Assembly (NCBI RefSeq): GCF_018139145.2
Contig: NC_059475.1
Location: 7,477,437-7,541,436, forward strand
Source of the DNA: Gymnogyps californianus
Taxonomy: Eukaryota; Chordata; Aves; Accipitriformes; Cathartidae
Direction of reading: 5' to 3'
Length of the DNA: 64,000 nucleotides
In this document: positions 25,585-38,100 of the stretch, in pieces
Position numbering within the stretch: the stretch's first letter is position 1
Layout of the letters: each line of letters begins with the position of its first letter
Notes under the pieces: model-generated
Told to the model about the DNA's origin: nothing
Databases searched by the model: none
What the model saw: the letters and a program-made list of their open reading frames with translations, nothing else
Translations under genes and position numbers: made by a program

Positions 25585-26196
25585 TGTCCTGGTTTTGGCT
25601 GGGACAGAGTTAACTCTTCTTAGTAGCTGGCACAGTTCTGTGTTTTGGATTTAGTGTGAGAATAATGTTGGTAACACGCTGATGTTTTAGTTGTTGCTAA
25701 GTAGCGCTTGTCTTAAGGGTTTTTTTTCAGTTTCCCATGCTCTGCCAGCAAGCAGGTGCACAAGAAGCCGGGAGGGAGCAGAGCCGGGGCAGCTGACCCG
25801 AACTAGCCAAAGGGGTATTCCATACCATGGAACATCATGCCCAGTATATAAACGGGGGGGAGTTGGCCGGGAGGGGCGGATCGCTGATCGGGCATCAGTC
25901 AGCGGGTGGTGAGCAATTACATTGTGCATCACTGTTTTTTTTTTTCCTTTCCCCCCCCTCTTGTTTTTTTTGTTATATTCCTTCTCATTACTACTACTAC
26001 TATTATTATTATTATTACTATATTTCATTATTATTATTGCTAGTATTATATTTTACTTTAGTTATTAAACCATTCTTATCTCAACCCATGAGTTTTACCT
26101 TCTTTCCCGATTCTCCTCCCCATCCCATTGGGAGCAGGGGGGAGTGAGGGAGCAGCTGCGTGGTGCTTAGCTGCTGGCTGGGGTTAAACCACGACA
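25585..26196 (+). mobile_element. Solo LTR of an avian endogenous retrovirus, perfect target duplication
   Basis: A 612-bp LTR begins TGTCCTGGTTTTGGCTGGG and ends GGGGTTAAACCACGACA. It is flanked by a perfect 5-bp direct repeat, ATGGA (25580-25584 and 26197-26201), which is the host target duplication and fixes both ends. It is related to the LTR at 16069 in its first half and last 120 bp, but the middle differs and contains a trinucleotide run (25988-26039). TATATAAA (25845-25852) is the TATA box and ATTAAA (26064-26069) a variant poly(A) signal. The place of the CRE-like site of the other LTR reads AACATCAT, a decayed form. No internal retroviral sequence is attached. A 5-bp duplication fits ERVL-like or some ERV1-like integrases; the class is not proven. 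Confidence 0.95.
25988..26039. repeat. ACT/ATT trinucleotide microsatellite inside the LTR
   Basis: A run of ACT then ATT triplets with interruptions lies inside the solo LTR, after T-rich and C-rich homopolymers (about 25934-25970). It accounts for much of the length and sequence difference from the LTR at 16069. Confidence 0.85.
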
Positions 26197-29100
26197 ATGG
26201 ACCAGTTAGAAAAGAATGGCCAGTGCCACGCTTGGAATTTTGTTATTCCATGTCTGGGCCAGGTTTGCCTTCTCACCATGAAAATGAAATTCACATCTGC
26301 TTAAGTTTTTTTAGTAATTTATAATCCCAACCACTGAAATTAGAAACAGGTGCCAGTTAAATGAAAAGGCGATGTAAAAAACCCCTACACAATATGTTTT
26401 CCATAAGATGGGGGAAGTGTAAGAAAGAGGAGAAAAAGATTGTTTCAAGCCATACAGTCAGAGGATCAAGGAACCCAAATAAAAAAAATTATCATAAATA
26501 TAAGATAGGATCTTTAACATGATTTCATCCTTACATGTTAAGATCTGAAAGATGTTGCACGGCCAACAACATCACTACTTCTCCATCATTTATATCTGTA
26601 TCAGAGAATCTGAGGTAAGAAAGTCCATTATGGTTTTCTAGTCTGGTCTTTATTCTGGATGCATTTGACTTCTTTGGGGGTTTTTGTTTGTTTTTTTTTT
26701 TTCCCCTGTCACCATGAGAGGCATGCTCCCTCCATGAAAGAACAACTGATCACACATTGGCGCCCACTATACAAAATAATCATGTCAGCAGATAAGCAAA
26801 CTACCAACGCTAAAGAACATCTAAAAAGATGATTAAAAGGTAGACAGCACTAAAATTTTAAATAGGCAACTGGACTGACTAGATCTGGAGAAGGGAGGAC
26901 CACATTTGAAATGGTACAAATGTGTCTGTTTTCACACAAGTTATGGAATATCTTACTGGCTAAAATTTGTTGGCGGGAAGTTATTAAAATAATACCTATA
27001 AAAGTAAACATATATGAGATTACTTCATTTTAAAAAGGCTGTATTAGAGATACAATTTGTTCAGATAAAGGGGACAATCCAGTTCCTTACAATAGTTAGG
27101 CTCCAAAAAGACAGGTTGGGTAGGAGACAATCTACATAGCATGTCATTCATTTTAAGGCTATGCTGGAATAATAAAAACTGTTTTTTTCTTGCTAGGAAA
27201 GAGCCAGATTTATAGCGCGAATGTTAGGGGAAATGATACTGTCAAAGCAGAGAAAACAACTAATACAGCCTTTGATAGCTGTTTTGCTTTCCAATGGATC
27301 ATTTACATCTTGAAAGCCAGAGTTTGTCAAATGGCTTCAAAACTACAGGAATAATTTTGTGAAACCCCAAAGTATGAACTAGATGTTTCATCTTTCTCTC
27401 AAGGTCTTCTATTCAGATGATAGAACTCAAGAATTTAAATTTAGGGATATAAGAGAAGTCATAACATAAAAACAAATAAAGGAAGACGGGTTTTAAAACA
27501 TTTTAAAAGTATAAGGTTATGAAATACTATTACTTTTTAATTACAATGATGTAAATCTTGAGGAAATGTGAGAATTAAAGTCATAGTTCTCTTTGACCTC
27601 ATAGAAATCAGAATCAAGTAACTTGTTGAGACTCCCAAGCTCTTAAAGTTGCCTTATTTTACAAGAAAAAAAGTTATGAATTTACCACTTGGAAATTGTG
27701 TTTAATGGAAATGGAGATTGACTCCTAATTGCCCCTGTTGCAAGTGAACACCAGAAATTAAAACAAAACTTTTTTTGCATACTGTAATCTAAATACAGTA
27801 CTTATATATCACTTTATTACCATTTATTAAAAAAAAACAGATGGAAGAAGACTGTCATACTTTCATACTGTCATTTTTTCATACTATCTTTAAATAGTAT
27901 TACACTATTAATAAAAGTGAGCATTTCTGATTTGTGTCCAAGAATATTAAAAACGATGCTTTTTGAAATAAATGCTGAAACAATTAAAATTGTATTACCG
28001 AAGAAACTCTTAGCTCCATTAAATTAATCTAAACTTGAAAGAATATTCTATTCTCCTCTATGTATGAACAGTTTTGAGTGCTCAGGAACTTTGTAGTGAA
28101 ACAAAGCTTTAATACAATAGTAATATATTTGAAATTAAACAGTGTTTTTAGTTTTTAGCAATCCAAGGAAAACTTTGGTTTCATTAGGCAGGTTGAAGGG
28201 ACAGGGAACATGTTTTGCTTCAGAAATTTTCTAACATTTCTTTTTATATTTCTAGTAGAAATACAGAATTGTCAAATATTTTTGTAGAAAATTGTTCAGA
28301 ATGTCTAATTTTGGAACAAACCAAATTACAATTTTTTCTTGAACTTAAACTTTTTTTTTTTCTTACAGTCTTTTATTAGACTCTTGACTTTTTCACAACA
28401 TAGTCCAAAACCTACATATTCAGGTGTAGTCAAGTGCCTACAACTTTCATTTGCCAGAGACTGGGAGTGGGATTTACTCATTTATTTAACAATATTATAA
28501 TAGCTAGTGGTCAGGACATTCTCCTGACAGTGGGAGTCTTGGATGTTCTTCCTTGATTTCATATTTTCTCCAATGACTCTATAACGCAAAATGTGTATAC
28601 AAAATTAGGAATACGCAGCAGAGTCAAAGTTTATTTCCTTTCAGATTTGCTGTGAGCCACAATACAAGGGGCATTTCATGATCTTTGATCCTTAGGAGTT
28701 TAAGCACTTCCAGGAGCTGATGTCAGCAAATAAGCAGTGGGTTTAGACTTGGGCATCTAAATTCTCATTTATGTCCTAGACAGGTAAGCCCTTTACCCAA
28801 TTTTGCTCTAAATAGCTAGATCATGTGCGTAAAGGTTGAATTTAAGAGGGCTGGGAGATAGGGAAGAGTAAAACAAATAGAAATTGATTCCAGTGGTAGG
28901 GTCAGGAAGCATCAGGGCAGGGCACACTGTGTACCAAGATCTTTCCTGATGAAACAAGAAACTATTGTATTCAAGCCAAAACATGTGGTGGGAGGAAGAG
29001 GAGGAGCTGCTTGCCAAGCCAAATATAAAGAGGCACTGCTCCTGAATTTAAGGAGCAGCAGTAGATGGGAGAAGAGCTAAAATGAGTTTTTCTCTGATGA

Positions 29101-32100
29101 TTTAAGAAATATTTATGATAGATCGTTCTCAGAGAGAACGGGGTTATTGGAAGATCACACTACTGCTCAGTGTTTCTTAAGAATAATTACTTTTTTCCCT
29201 ATTCTGCCCACATGCTTGATACTATGTCAGCATCAAAGAAGGCATAGCTCATGTTTCAAGTAAGTAATTTTTCATTAACAGAGTCAAGAATCTTGTGACA
29301 AGCAGCAGCGGTCTCCAAACTGCCCGAACCAGAGTTTCTATCACTTACTCAAGATTCTTAATTATCTACAGTAGGTTCTGAAAACAATACCATAACATAC
29401 AACTGAATTTGAAGATAAGACATCATAATTTTATTTTAAGGAATTTTGCCATACAACAGTGATACTATACTCTGAAATCTGCTTTCTATTACATTTTATT
29501 GTGCTTGGCCTTTTGGCATATGGCTTTTGGTGAGATCTTAAGGAACACATAATTATTGTATTCTTAGACATATGGTGAGGTAACTTTGTTGATAATTAGA
29601 TATTCTGAAATTAAGCTGATCTCAAAGATTTTCACAAAATCTAATACATGGTATTTTTGTGGAAAGTTTAAAAACAGAACGTCCTTTACCTGAAATACCT
29701 TAATGATCCCCACATTGTGTTAAAAATGTCCTCTTTATGAATGAAAATTTAACAGTAGTTCTTCATTTTCAGCACATCTAAATTAGCATGTTAAAAAAGA
29801 TGACCTGTGGGAAATTTTGACTTTTTTAACTCTGCATATCATTGTCTGTTGTGATACCAACTGTGAAAGAATGTCAGCTTTTGAGAAGACATCTGCAACC
29901 CATGAATCTCAAAAAATTTACCTACCGTTTTACTTGCTGATGCAGCATCATGAAACAGTAGTACACCACAGAAATCCTGTCCCTCCAGTAAAGAACCAAA
30001 TGCATGTTTAAGTCATTGTGGGGAAGTTTGCATTTCGGTTTACTACCGTTCAGTGTCTAAACAGGATTCGTTTTTTGTTAAACTTTTGCATTAATCTTGA
30101 GCATCAAATTCAATTCCTCTCCCCCATGCTCTGTTCTGTTACTCTATATTACTTTGGCCTTTCTTCCAACAGAACTTTGGCAGTAAAATGAATGTTTTCA
30201 GCACCTGAAATATAATGCAATTACAGGAATTTTCTGAGTTGAGCCCCTGTTTGGTTACCTCTGGGGAAGATCTGCCAGTCGGGGTTGTGACAGGAGTCGG
30301 CAGAGTTCTCTATAAGCAAGGAGGGAGCAGAAAGTTCAGCTCCTTGGGAAGACTGTTCCCTGCAGTGCCCCTTCAGTACTCACCCTCTTTTCATTTCCAA
30401 CTCTAATGAACACAGCCAAGACGGGAGCGTTCAGAGCGAGGCAGCCCTCCAGTGATGCAGGCAGAACATAGCAAGGGCAAATAGCTCTGAGACAGGAAGG
30501 GGGGTAAAGCTGTTGTATAATTCACTGTGGCGCATAAGACAAGGCAAAAAAAAAATAGGGTGAAAATGGAAAATCTAACTAAGTGTATACATTTGGAGGA
30601 ATTCCCAACTCCAAGACTGGCATATTAGAACAAGGTCTATATGCACAATGGGGAATAAAAGCCACAAGATAGTGATTTTTAAATCTCAATTTTTAGCGTA
30701 TTATGTGGGGTTTTTTTTCCTTTGGCTGAAGCTTTTTTTTGGGATTTACTGCATTGAACATATGACTGAAATACATGTGTACTACCTAATATGCTGCTTC
30801 TCTCAAAACAGTAATTTAAGATGAATCTCATTAAAAACCCTCTTTCTGTACAGATAAACAAAGCGGTAATGTATTTTTAATGAGGTAAGGTGATTTCTTG
30901 CTGTGCAAATGTGCCTAGACCTGTAAAAACACCATTTTCTTTCTGCCCAGTGAGGATAATGATGAGTATTTATCAATGCATCATTGTCCTATTTGCTGGT
31001 AAGACTGACCTAGTGAGCTACATATAAGAACTAGGGACTCCTCTGCCAATAAAAAGGTCACTACTGCTGTTCTGAAATGGCATTGTTTCATTGTTTGAAT
31101 TGTTATAATGTCATTGTCATAAACTTCCACAATCTCATTTGAATTACAGCTTTTGGTTGAATTTGTCATGACTTTTTTTTTTTTTTTTTTTTTTTAACTT
31201 AGGCTTCCCTGTTACTGCTCATGATCACATTCAAAATGGCACCCATCAGAACTGGGGGGGATTTTCTTGGGTTTCACTGTGCTCTGAATAGTTTCCCATG
31301 GTCAGAACAAAATCAGACTGTTCCTTTCCCAAAAAACTTTGCTGTCATGTTGAAGAAGCTTCTTAGGAAATACAGAATTGTTCACTTAGCAGTTTTTATT
31401 TCTCTCTTTTTTTTTTTATCTTTGTTTTTGGGGGAAGTATGGAAAGGATTGAAAAAGAGCAAGAAAGGTGTTCTCAAAGCACAACATGACAGTGTTTTTA
31501 GAAAACAAACCCAGAAAGAAGCTTGAAAAAATACCTGAAATGCAGCTTCTGAGATACAGAAATTTCCCCGCTGCTGATTCACAAAAAAATGACAGGAAAC
31601 AAATTCCCCCCAAATGAAAGTAAATTGTACTCTTTATCCAAAGCCATCTGAACCTTTCTGATTCCCCTTAACATAAGGCACTCTGGATATCTTGGGAAAT
31701 TTCAGTTATCATTATGTATTAGATACTTCAGATCGTATTAGAATAAGATGATGACCAAAAATGCATGATTTTGTGTATTTTTACATTATGCTGAGGTATT
31801 TCAATTATTTTTCCTTAGTGTTATCTAAATTGGTTTCTGACATTTACATATTATTATTACAATGATTATTACTGTTTTAGGTTTGGCTTTTGTTTTCTTT
31901 TTACATTTTAGTCATGGTAACAGGTAGAAGTTCTAATCTGGATCACAGACCTATTGCAAACTTCTTTTGTAATTTTTCTGTGGGGGCTATATTGTATTTT
32001 ACACTAACTATTAATTTCTTATTGTCTTCCTCATTTTTAATTTATGCTAGTCATTGGATTATTACTCATAAGTAAATTTAGCAAAGCCCTAAACTTCAGA

Positions 32101-35100
32101 GTTATCTAATTTGATATAAGCCATTGGAAAAGTTCAAATTTGTGTAAAATCTCTGCTTTTGAGTACAGGCATAATGTAAGCAGAAACTTTCAAGGAAAAG
32201 GCATACCTTGATCCATAGGCATTTGATTTAATATCTAAATGGTTAATATATATTGCATACAAAAAGATAGATCTGAGAAAATCTTGGAAACTATTTTCCT
32301 TTCATTTCCTATTTGTTGAAAAACTGCTTCCATAAAATAAAGATTAATTCTAAATTGGACTCCAAGAGGTTTTTAATGCTGCTAAATTTGCAAGAGTATT
32401 TTGTGAATTATTGGCACTTAGTTTTCTCCAGTTGGGACTTCTTGTGGAAACATACATATTTTTTCGAATACCTAAGGCCAACTTGTTAGCTAATCAGTAA
32501 TAACAAATACTGATCTCAATGTGCAGATTCTAGACAAAGACAAGGGAACTGTTTTAGGAGCATTTCATTTCAATGAATGGACATTACAGTTTTGAAGAAA
32601 ACTGAGCACTGCCATCTTTTGTTGGAAGAGACTAACTGCAACTTTCAAATGTCAGAATATTTGGCTATGTACACAATACTTTCTATCAGAAGGTTTGTTT
32701 ACCACTAATAAGACAGATGTTTTTTCTTACTAAACACAAGAAAGAACATTTGCTGTATTTGGTGAATATTTGCGGAGGGAGAAGACTTCAAGCATGAACA
32801 CAGTTATGAACAAGAGTCAGGACCTACCATTCTACTAGACTGCTATACTTTTATAAATGAAAACACTTCAGGCCAAATCCGTAAGAATAGATATGGTCTT
32901 TTTTTACAATAAAGACAATGCATTCAAGTTTGATTTGTTAATGTAGCCAACTGATGTTTGTAAGAAAGAAAAAAAAAAAACCTACCTGTAACCTATACTG
33001 CTGCTGAATCACAGTTTATTTTCTGAGAAGAGAGATTAAGTCTAGGGTGGTCAGAAGGTCTTTGCTTTCTGTTGTGTGGCTCAGGGAGGAAAGGGTAAAA
33101 TGAAAAATGGCAGGTAATGTACACAAAAATGCAGAAACTTTTACATCTCTGATTTTACTTGTGTATTACGGCAGCTTAACAAGGACTGGTGCTTCATGAT
33201 CAAAGGAGTTTGTAAGAAATAGCTTAGTGAAATTTTATAGTGCATTTCAAAACTGGGAAACTGGGAGCTCTGTGGTTTTAAAATGGTTATCAGTTCTTCA
33301 TTTTCCTAAGTAGAAAGACATGTCAGATCCCCACCTACCATTTTTGTATGCATAATTTGCTCATTTATATCTATTACTCCTTATTTGAGTTCTTTCTGAC
33401 ACTTTTGTAACCCGGCAAATCAGGACTCTTAAATCTGCATTTGTCTGTCAGTCTTTTGCTGAAGATGTACAGTAGATTACCTATGGGCAACTGTAGTTTG
33501 ATGCCAGTACCTCAGTAGGGGTTAAAAAAAAAGAAAAAAAGTTGTATATTTACGTAATATAATAAATGGGCTTATAATACATTCACTGAACAACTCCTGT
33601 TCTTCCTTCCCACCAGACAGTAGACTCCCACCTGGAAGTTCAAGATGGTGGAAAATGCTTATGGCAGAGGGAAAGGAGTGAACATGCCAGATGATGGAAG
33701 AACCCTCATGAATGCGAGAGCTGGGCTTAAACCATCCTTTCACCTGAATATCCCTACTCACAAAAATTTGTCCTGAGCATGTAGAAATGCCACCAGCCAT
33801 CATAAACTGCAGTAGGGAGCGTGAAACCTAAATTCTCCTCCACAGTTGTGGCTATAAAGACTTCTTTATATTCCCCATTCAGACGCCACCCAAGTTTGAA
33901 CACTGGGCATATCCGAAAGGGCAACCACTATATGCTTGCTCTATCCAAGCCCCAGATGATCTAAGCTCAACAGGCAGTCCTTTTTTTTTTCCTGGGAATA
34001 TCCAAATCTGTACTATAAATGTGTCACTTTGCTTTACAACCAAAATTATTTTCTAAACCACTATCAAAACTTTAATAGAAAATGTCTTTTCCTTTGACAT
34101 CTCTAAATTCAGTTTCTAGCTTACAGTCTTAACCAGACATTGGGCAATCTGATTTATTTAGTTCTTAAGTTTTCAAATGGTCCATTTCCTTTAAAAAGGA
34201 TTGAATCAAAACATTATTTTGCTTTATTATATTTTACATGTACAGGAAATTAACTGGCTTGTATAAGACAAGTAACAAACACTATCAGATCTTAGTCTTT
34301 TCATCTGTCAAGAGCCCAAATTTAGTAGTATTCCAGTAGCTTGTATGAAGGAGCTTTGGAAAGTGCATTAATTGCCACTTAGCTCATCTTGTAAAAAAAT
34401 CAAGTGGGAAAGAAGTCCACTCAGGATTAAGAAAAGACATAACCCTCTCCTTCCAGTTACCAGGACCTTTGTGTTTCAGTGTCATCTGTGGTATTTGTGC
34501 CTTCCACAAGTCTGAAGCTAAACCCATCAGTATCACTGATGGCTTTGGTAAGTCTCTGAGTAAGCGGACTAATTATATGACCTCATGTATATATTTGGAT
34601 GTGTGGGGCATGACTGGTGTGAGCCTGAACTTAGGAAAGAAGAGACCTGCAACCTCCTGTTATTCATCTATGGAATGGCGTACAGACCTCTGCCTTGCCC
34701 TGCAGACTATCCTAAAATCTGAGCTATAATATTGAGATAAAATAAAGAAGATTCTCGTAACCCTTACAAATCATATCGTTCTCACTTCTTTCAAAATCCA
34801 AAATCCAATTTGTGTAATAAAAAGCTCTCTCTCTATAATCCATTTTGATAAGAAATAATTAGACTCTAAATGTGTTAATATATATTTAATACATTAATAT
34901 GTTCAATCAATGGGCTTATCATGCAATTTTTATTCTTAGTTTTCCCAACAGGCTATGGTAATGACCGTTTCACAGTCTCAAAAAATGAACTGCAAAAATC
35001 TCATTTGGCTCTATGAGTAAAAACTATTTGCTCAAACAGCAAAATGTTAATGAGCACACCCCTATTAATCTCTGTGTCTTTTGTTGATGCAACTTGTTAA

Positions 35101-38100
35101 CAAGGTTTCACATGAAAATTATTGAGCAATTTCATTCTATGTCCCTAGCTTTCTTGGATATGTAAGCACTGAATTTTGAAAGACATAAATGCCACTTATT
35201 TAAGTCTTCTTTAGGTAAGCTCCCTTAGAGGTTTGGCCATGCCAATACTCTTATGAATATTAGCACAATTACACATTAACAGAATGCCCAAATACACTAA
35301 TTATTTGTTTACTACAGGTATAGTTAAATACATTTCCTGGAGGTATAGTTTAATACACTCATTCTGTCCAAGCAATTTTTGCATAAAATAGGGTGGCGGT
35401 GGTGGTGTTTTTTAACCTAATAATATAAACACATTTGAGTGAGTGCTATAGGAAAGGAAGAGTGTTTCTGCCCCAGTCAAGGCTACAGTCAGTTGTCAAC
35501 TGATTAAAAAAAAACAAGTTTGTGCACTGAATTCACTCTTAGCTGCCTTTACAGATCAGGGAGAGTTAATTTTCTCTTCTGTAAAAGAATAAAAGTTCTA
35601 GGAAAAAAAATATGCATGGTAAGAGTAAGGGGTCCTCAAAAGTAATGCACACAGTTGGGGTAAAAATGAGAACAGTGATGCTCTTCCTGGATAAGAAGGG
35701 ATCTCCGACGTCTACTGAGTGAGGGACAATGGGCACTGCCCTATTTGCATTGCTAGCTCTCAGTTCAGTTCTTCATGCAACAAAATTTACATTACAATTT
35801 CCAGCTCTAGTGTGTTAAAAGTTTGCACAGTAAAATCCTAAACTAAGGGTGTGATTTGGGGAATTTTTTTTCCCCTTTTTTTTAATAATAAAAAAGCGTG
35901 ATTTTTGAAAACTGACTACAATGAGCTGCTTATGGGCAATGCAAAAAACTCATAACCATAACAAATACATACGCAATACAAATCACTCGTTCAACAATCA
36001 TAATGCATTTCCTTCCAAGACGGATTTTCAAACTATTCCCCCATATACTGCAGAACGGCAGTAAGGCAGCCACCTGCTGCTGGAAGTGAAATTACTAGGT
36101 TTGAGAAGTCAGGCGTATCCTAGAGTGCTTCTAGTTCGTTCATGGTCTTGCACTTTCCTTACTAAGTTGTTTCCCAAGTAATTAGGTGGTATCTACTTAC
36201 ATGCAGTAGACTAACCTCTGTCTCACGCATTCATGCCTCATTTCCTCATTTAATGCTCTTTTCAGTCTTGTTATTTATTTTCTTTAATATTACACTTCCA
36301 GCTCTATAGCCAGATGAGTCACACTCATTGCCATCCACAACAGCACTCTCCAAGGCCTGTGAAACAATAAAGTAATTTATAAAAGCTTTTCCACTGAAGT
36401 TACATACAGTCAGAGAAGCTAACCTTTATTTTAGTGGCACTTGAATTAGGATGAAGTTCCATTCAGAAAAGATTATTCATAATAAAATACAGAAGAACAT
36501 CATGTATTTTATATTATTAAAAAAAAAACCCCAAACAAAACCAAACTCACAACACCACAACCACAACATACCAGGATAGTGGTGTGAAACACCGTGGCTT
36601 ACACTCACAGACTTTTTTTCATTCAGAATCATAAAAAATAAAAATAGACTGAAAATTTCAGAGCACTTTTCTTCTTTGCCATAGAAAAGGGGAGATAAGT
36701 TCTCAGACATTCCTACATTAAATACAGAATGACTGATTATTTTCCTCACAACGGAAGAGTCATTTCTCATTTCAAAATATTGTTTCCTCTGAGTTGTATA
36801 CTATTCCCTGTTCAGCTATCATTATCCACCTACGATCATTACATTTTACAATTAGAATTTCGGATAAGAAAGTAATTGTTGCTTTCCTCAAGGTGACATT
36901 GAGAGAGACAATAAAATGCCTATGAGATAAGAGAGGTAACCCCTTCTAACACACAGAAAAAATGTTGCTAGCCAAGAATAAAGATATCCAGAACCCAAAC
37001 ACAGAAGAATCTATTTACCTAGAACAGAGGGGGAACTCCTATACTTTTTCCATGAAGGAAACTACCATTGTTTCAATTACGTCAATAGAAACTTGCCCTG
37101 TGAAAGTATAGTACGTTCCTTTTTCTGACATCTTAACCACAAGTTTCAGTTTATTGATTATGATGATAGGAATATACTGAATGAGGAGATGGAAGAATTG
37201 TTATTATTACTCTCTTACTTTTCCTTAAGGTAGCTCACTCCATTGACTTCCACTGGAATTAACATTGGTACATCCAAATGCCTATACTGCTTATCTGCAC
37301 ATACATTGCCCAAACTGTTCTGTAAAATTTAAGCAAGCTTCAAGGTGCTGGCCTCCTGTGATAGTTTATAAAAACCACCTGTTGAAGACATTTAGTCAAA
37401 TCTTCAGTGAAGTACAAGTCAGAATACAGCACTGCTGATTTCAATGTGACAGTGCCATTTCTACAGGCATCATGGTCTGCTATGTTCATTTCTCCAAGTC
37501 TGTAAAGGGTAAGATGAGTTGGCCTATTTACAGTTGTTGATGTGAGTAGGGCACAAATACTTAACAACATTCCCATATTAAGAAAGATATCTCTTAGCTT
37601 GCCAGGAAAAGAAAAAATATTTAACAATATATGCATACAGAATTCAGAGTCTAATGTTGTATAGCTCCTGAATTCTGTTAACTTGGGTTCAAGATGACAA
37701 ATACAACCTTGAACAGACAAATATTGGTGAAATGGAGAAAATATTAGGTTTTTGTTGTTTTTTTGTTTTTTAAATAAATAAATAAATTTACCTTTATATA
37801 GTAGAGGAGCTGGAAATGAAATTAAAGATCTAGACTCCTACACTTCTAATCTGAAGTTCAGAACATACTTTAAATGAAAGTATTTTGCCAGAGCAAAAAG
37901 ATGACTAGTCAACCAACACAAAACCACCAACAAAATTACAAATTGGCTTTTGTGTCACAGTGAAGGGTATTCCATTCCCATTTAAAGAATATTTATTTCC
38001 TTCAGAATTAAACAAGTGTTACTTGACACATTCAAATATCATGTTTTCACTAGTTTAAAAAAAAACACAACAAAATATTAGAAGTATCATTTTAATACCA

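Noticed and set aside
37340..37720. 126-codon minus-strand frame
   Set aside because: Nothing recognisable and no promoter, splice or poly(A) context; length within chance expectation for 64 kb.
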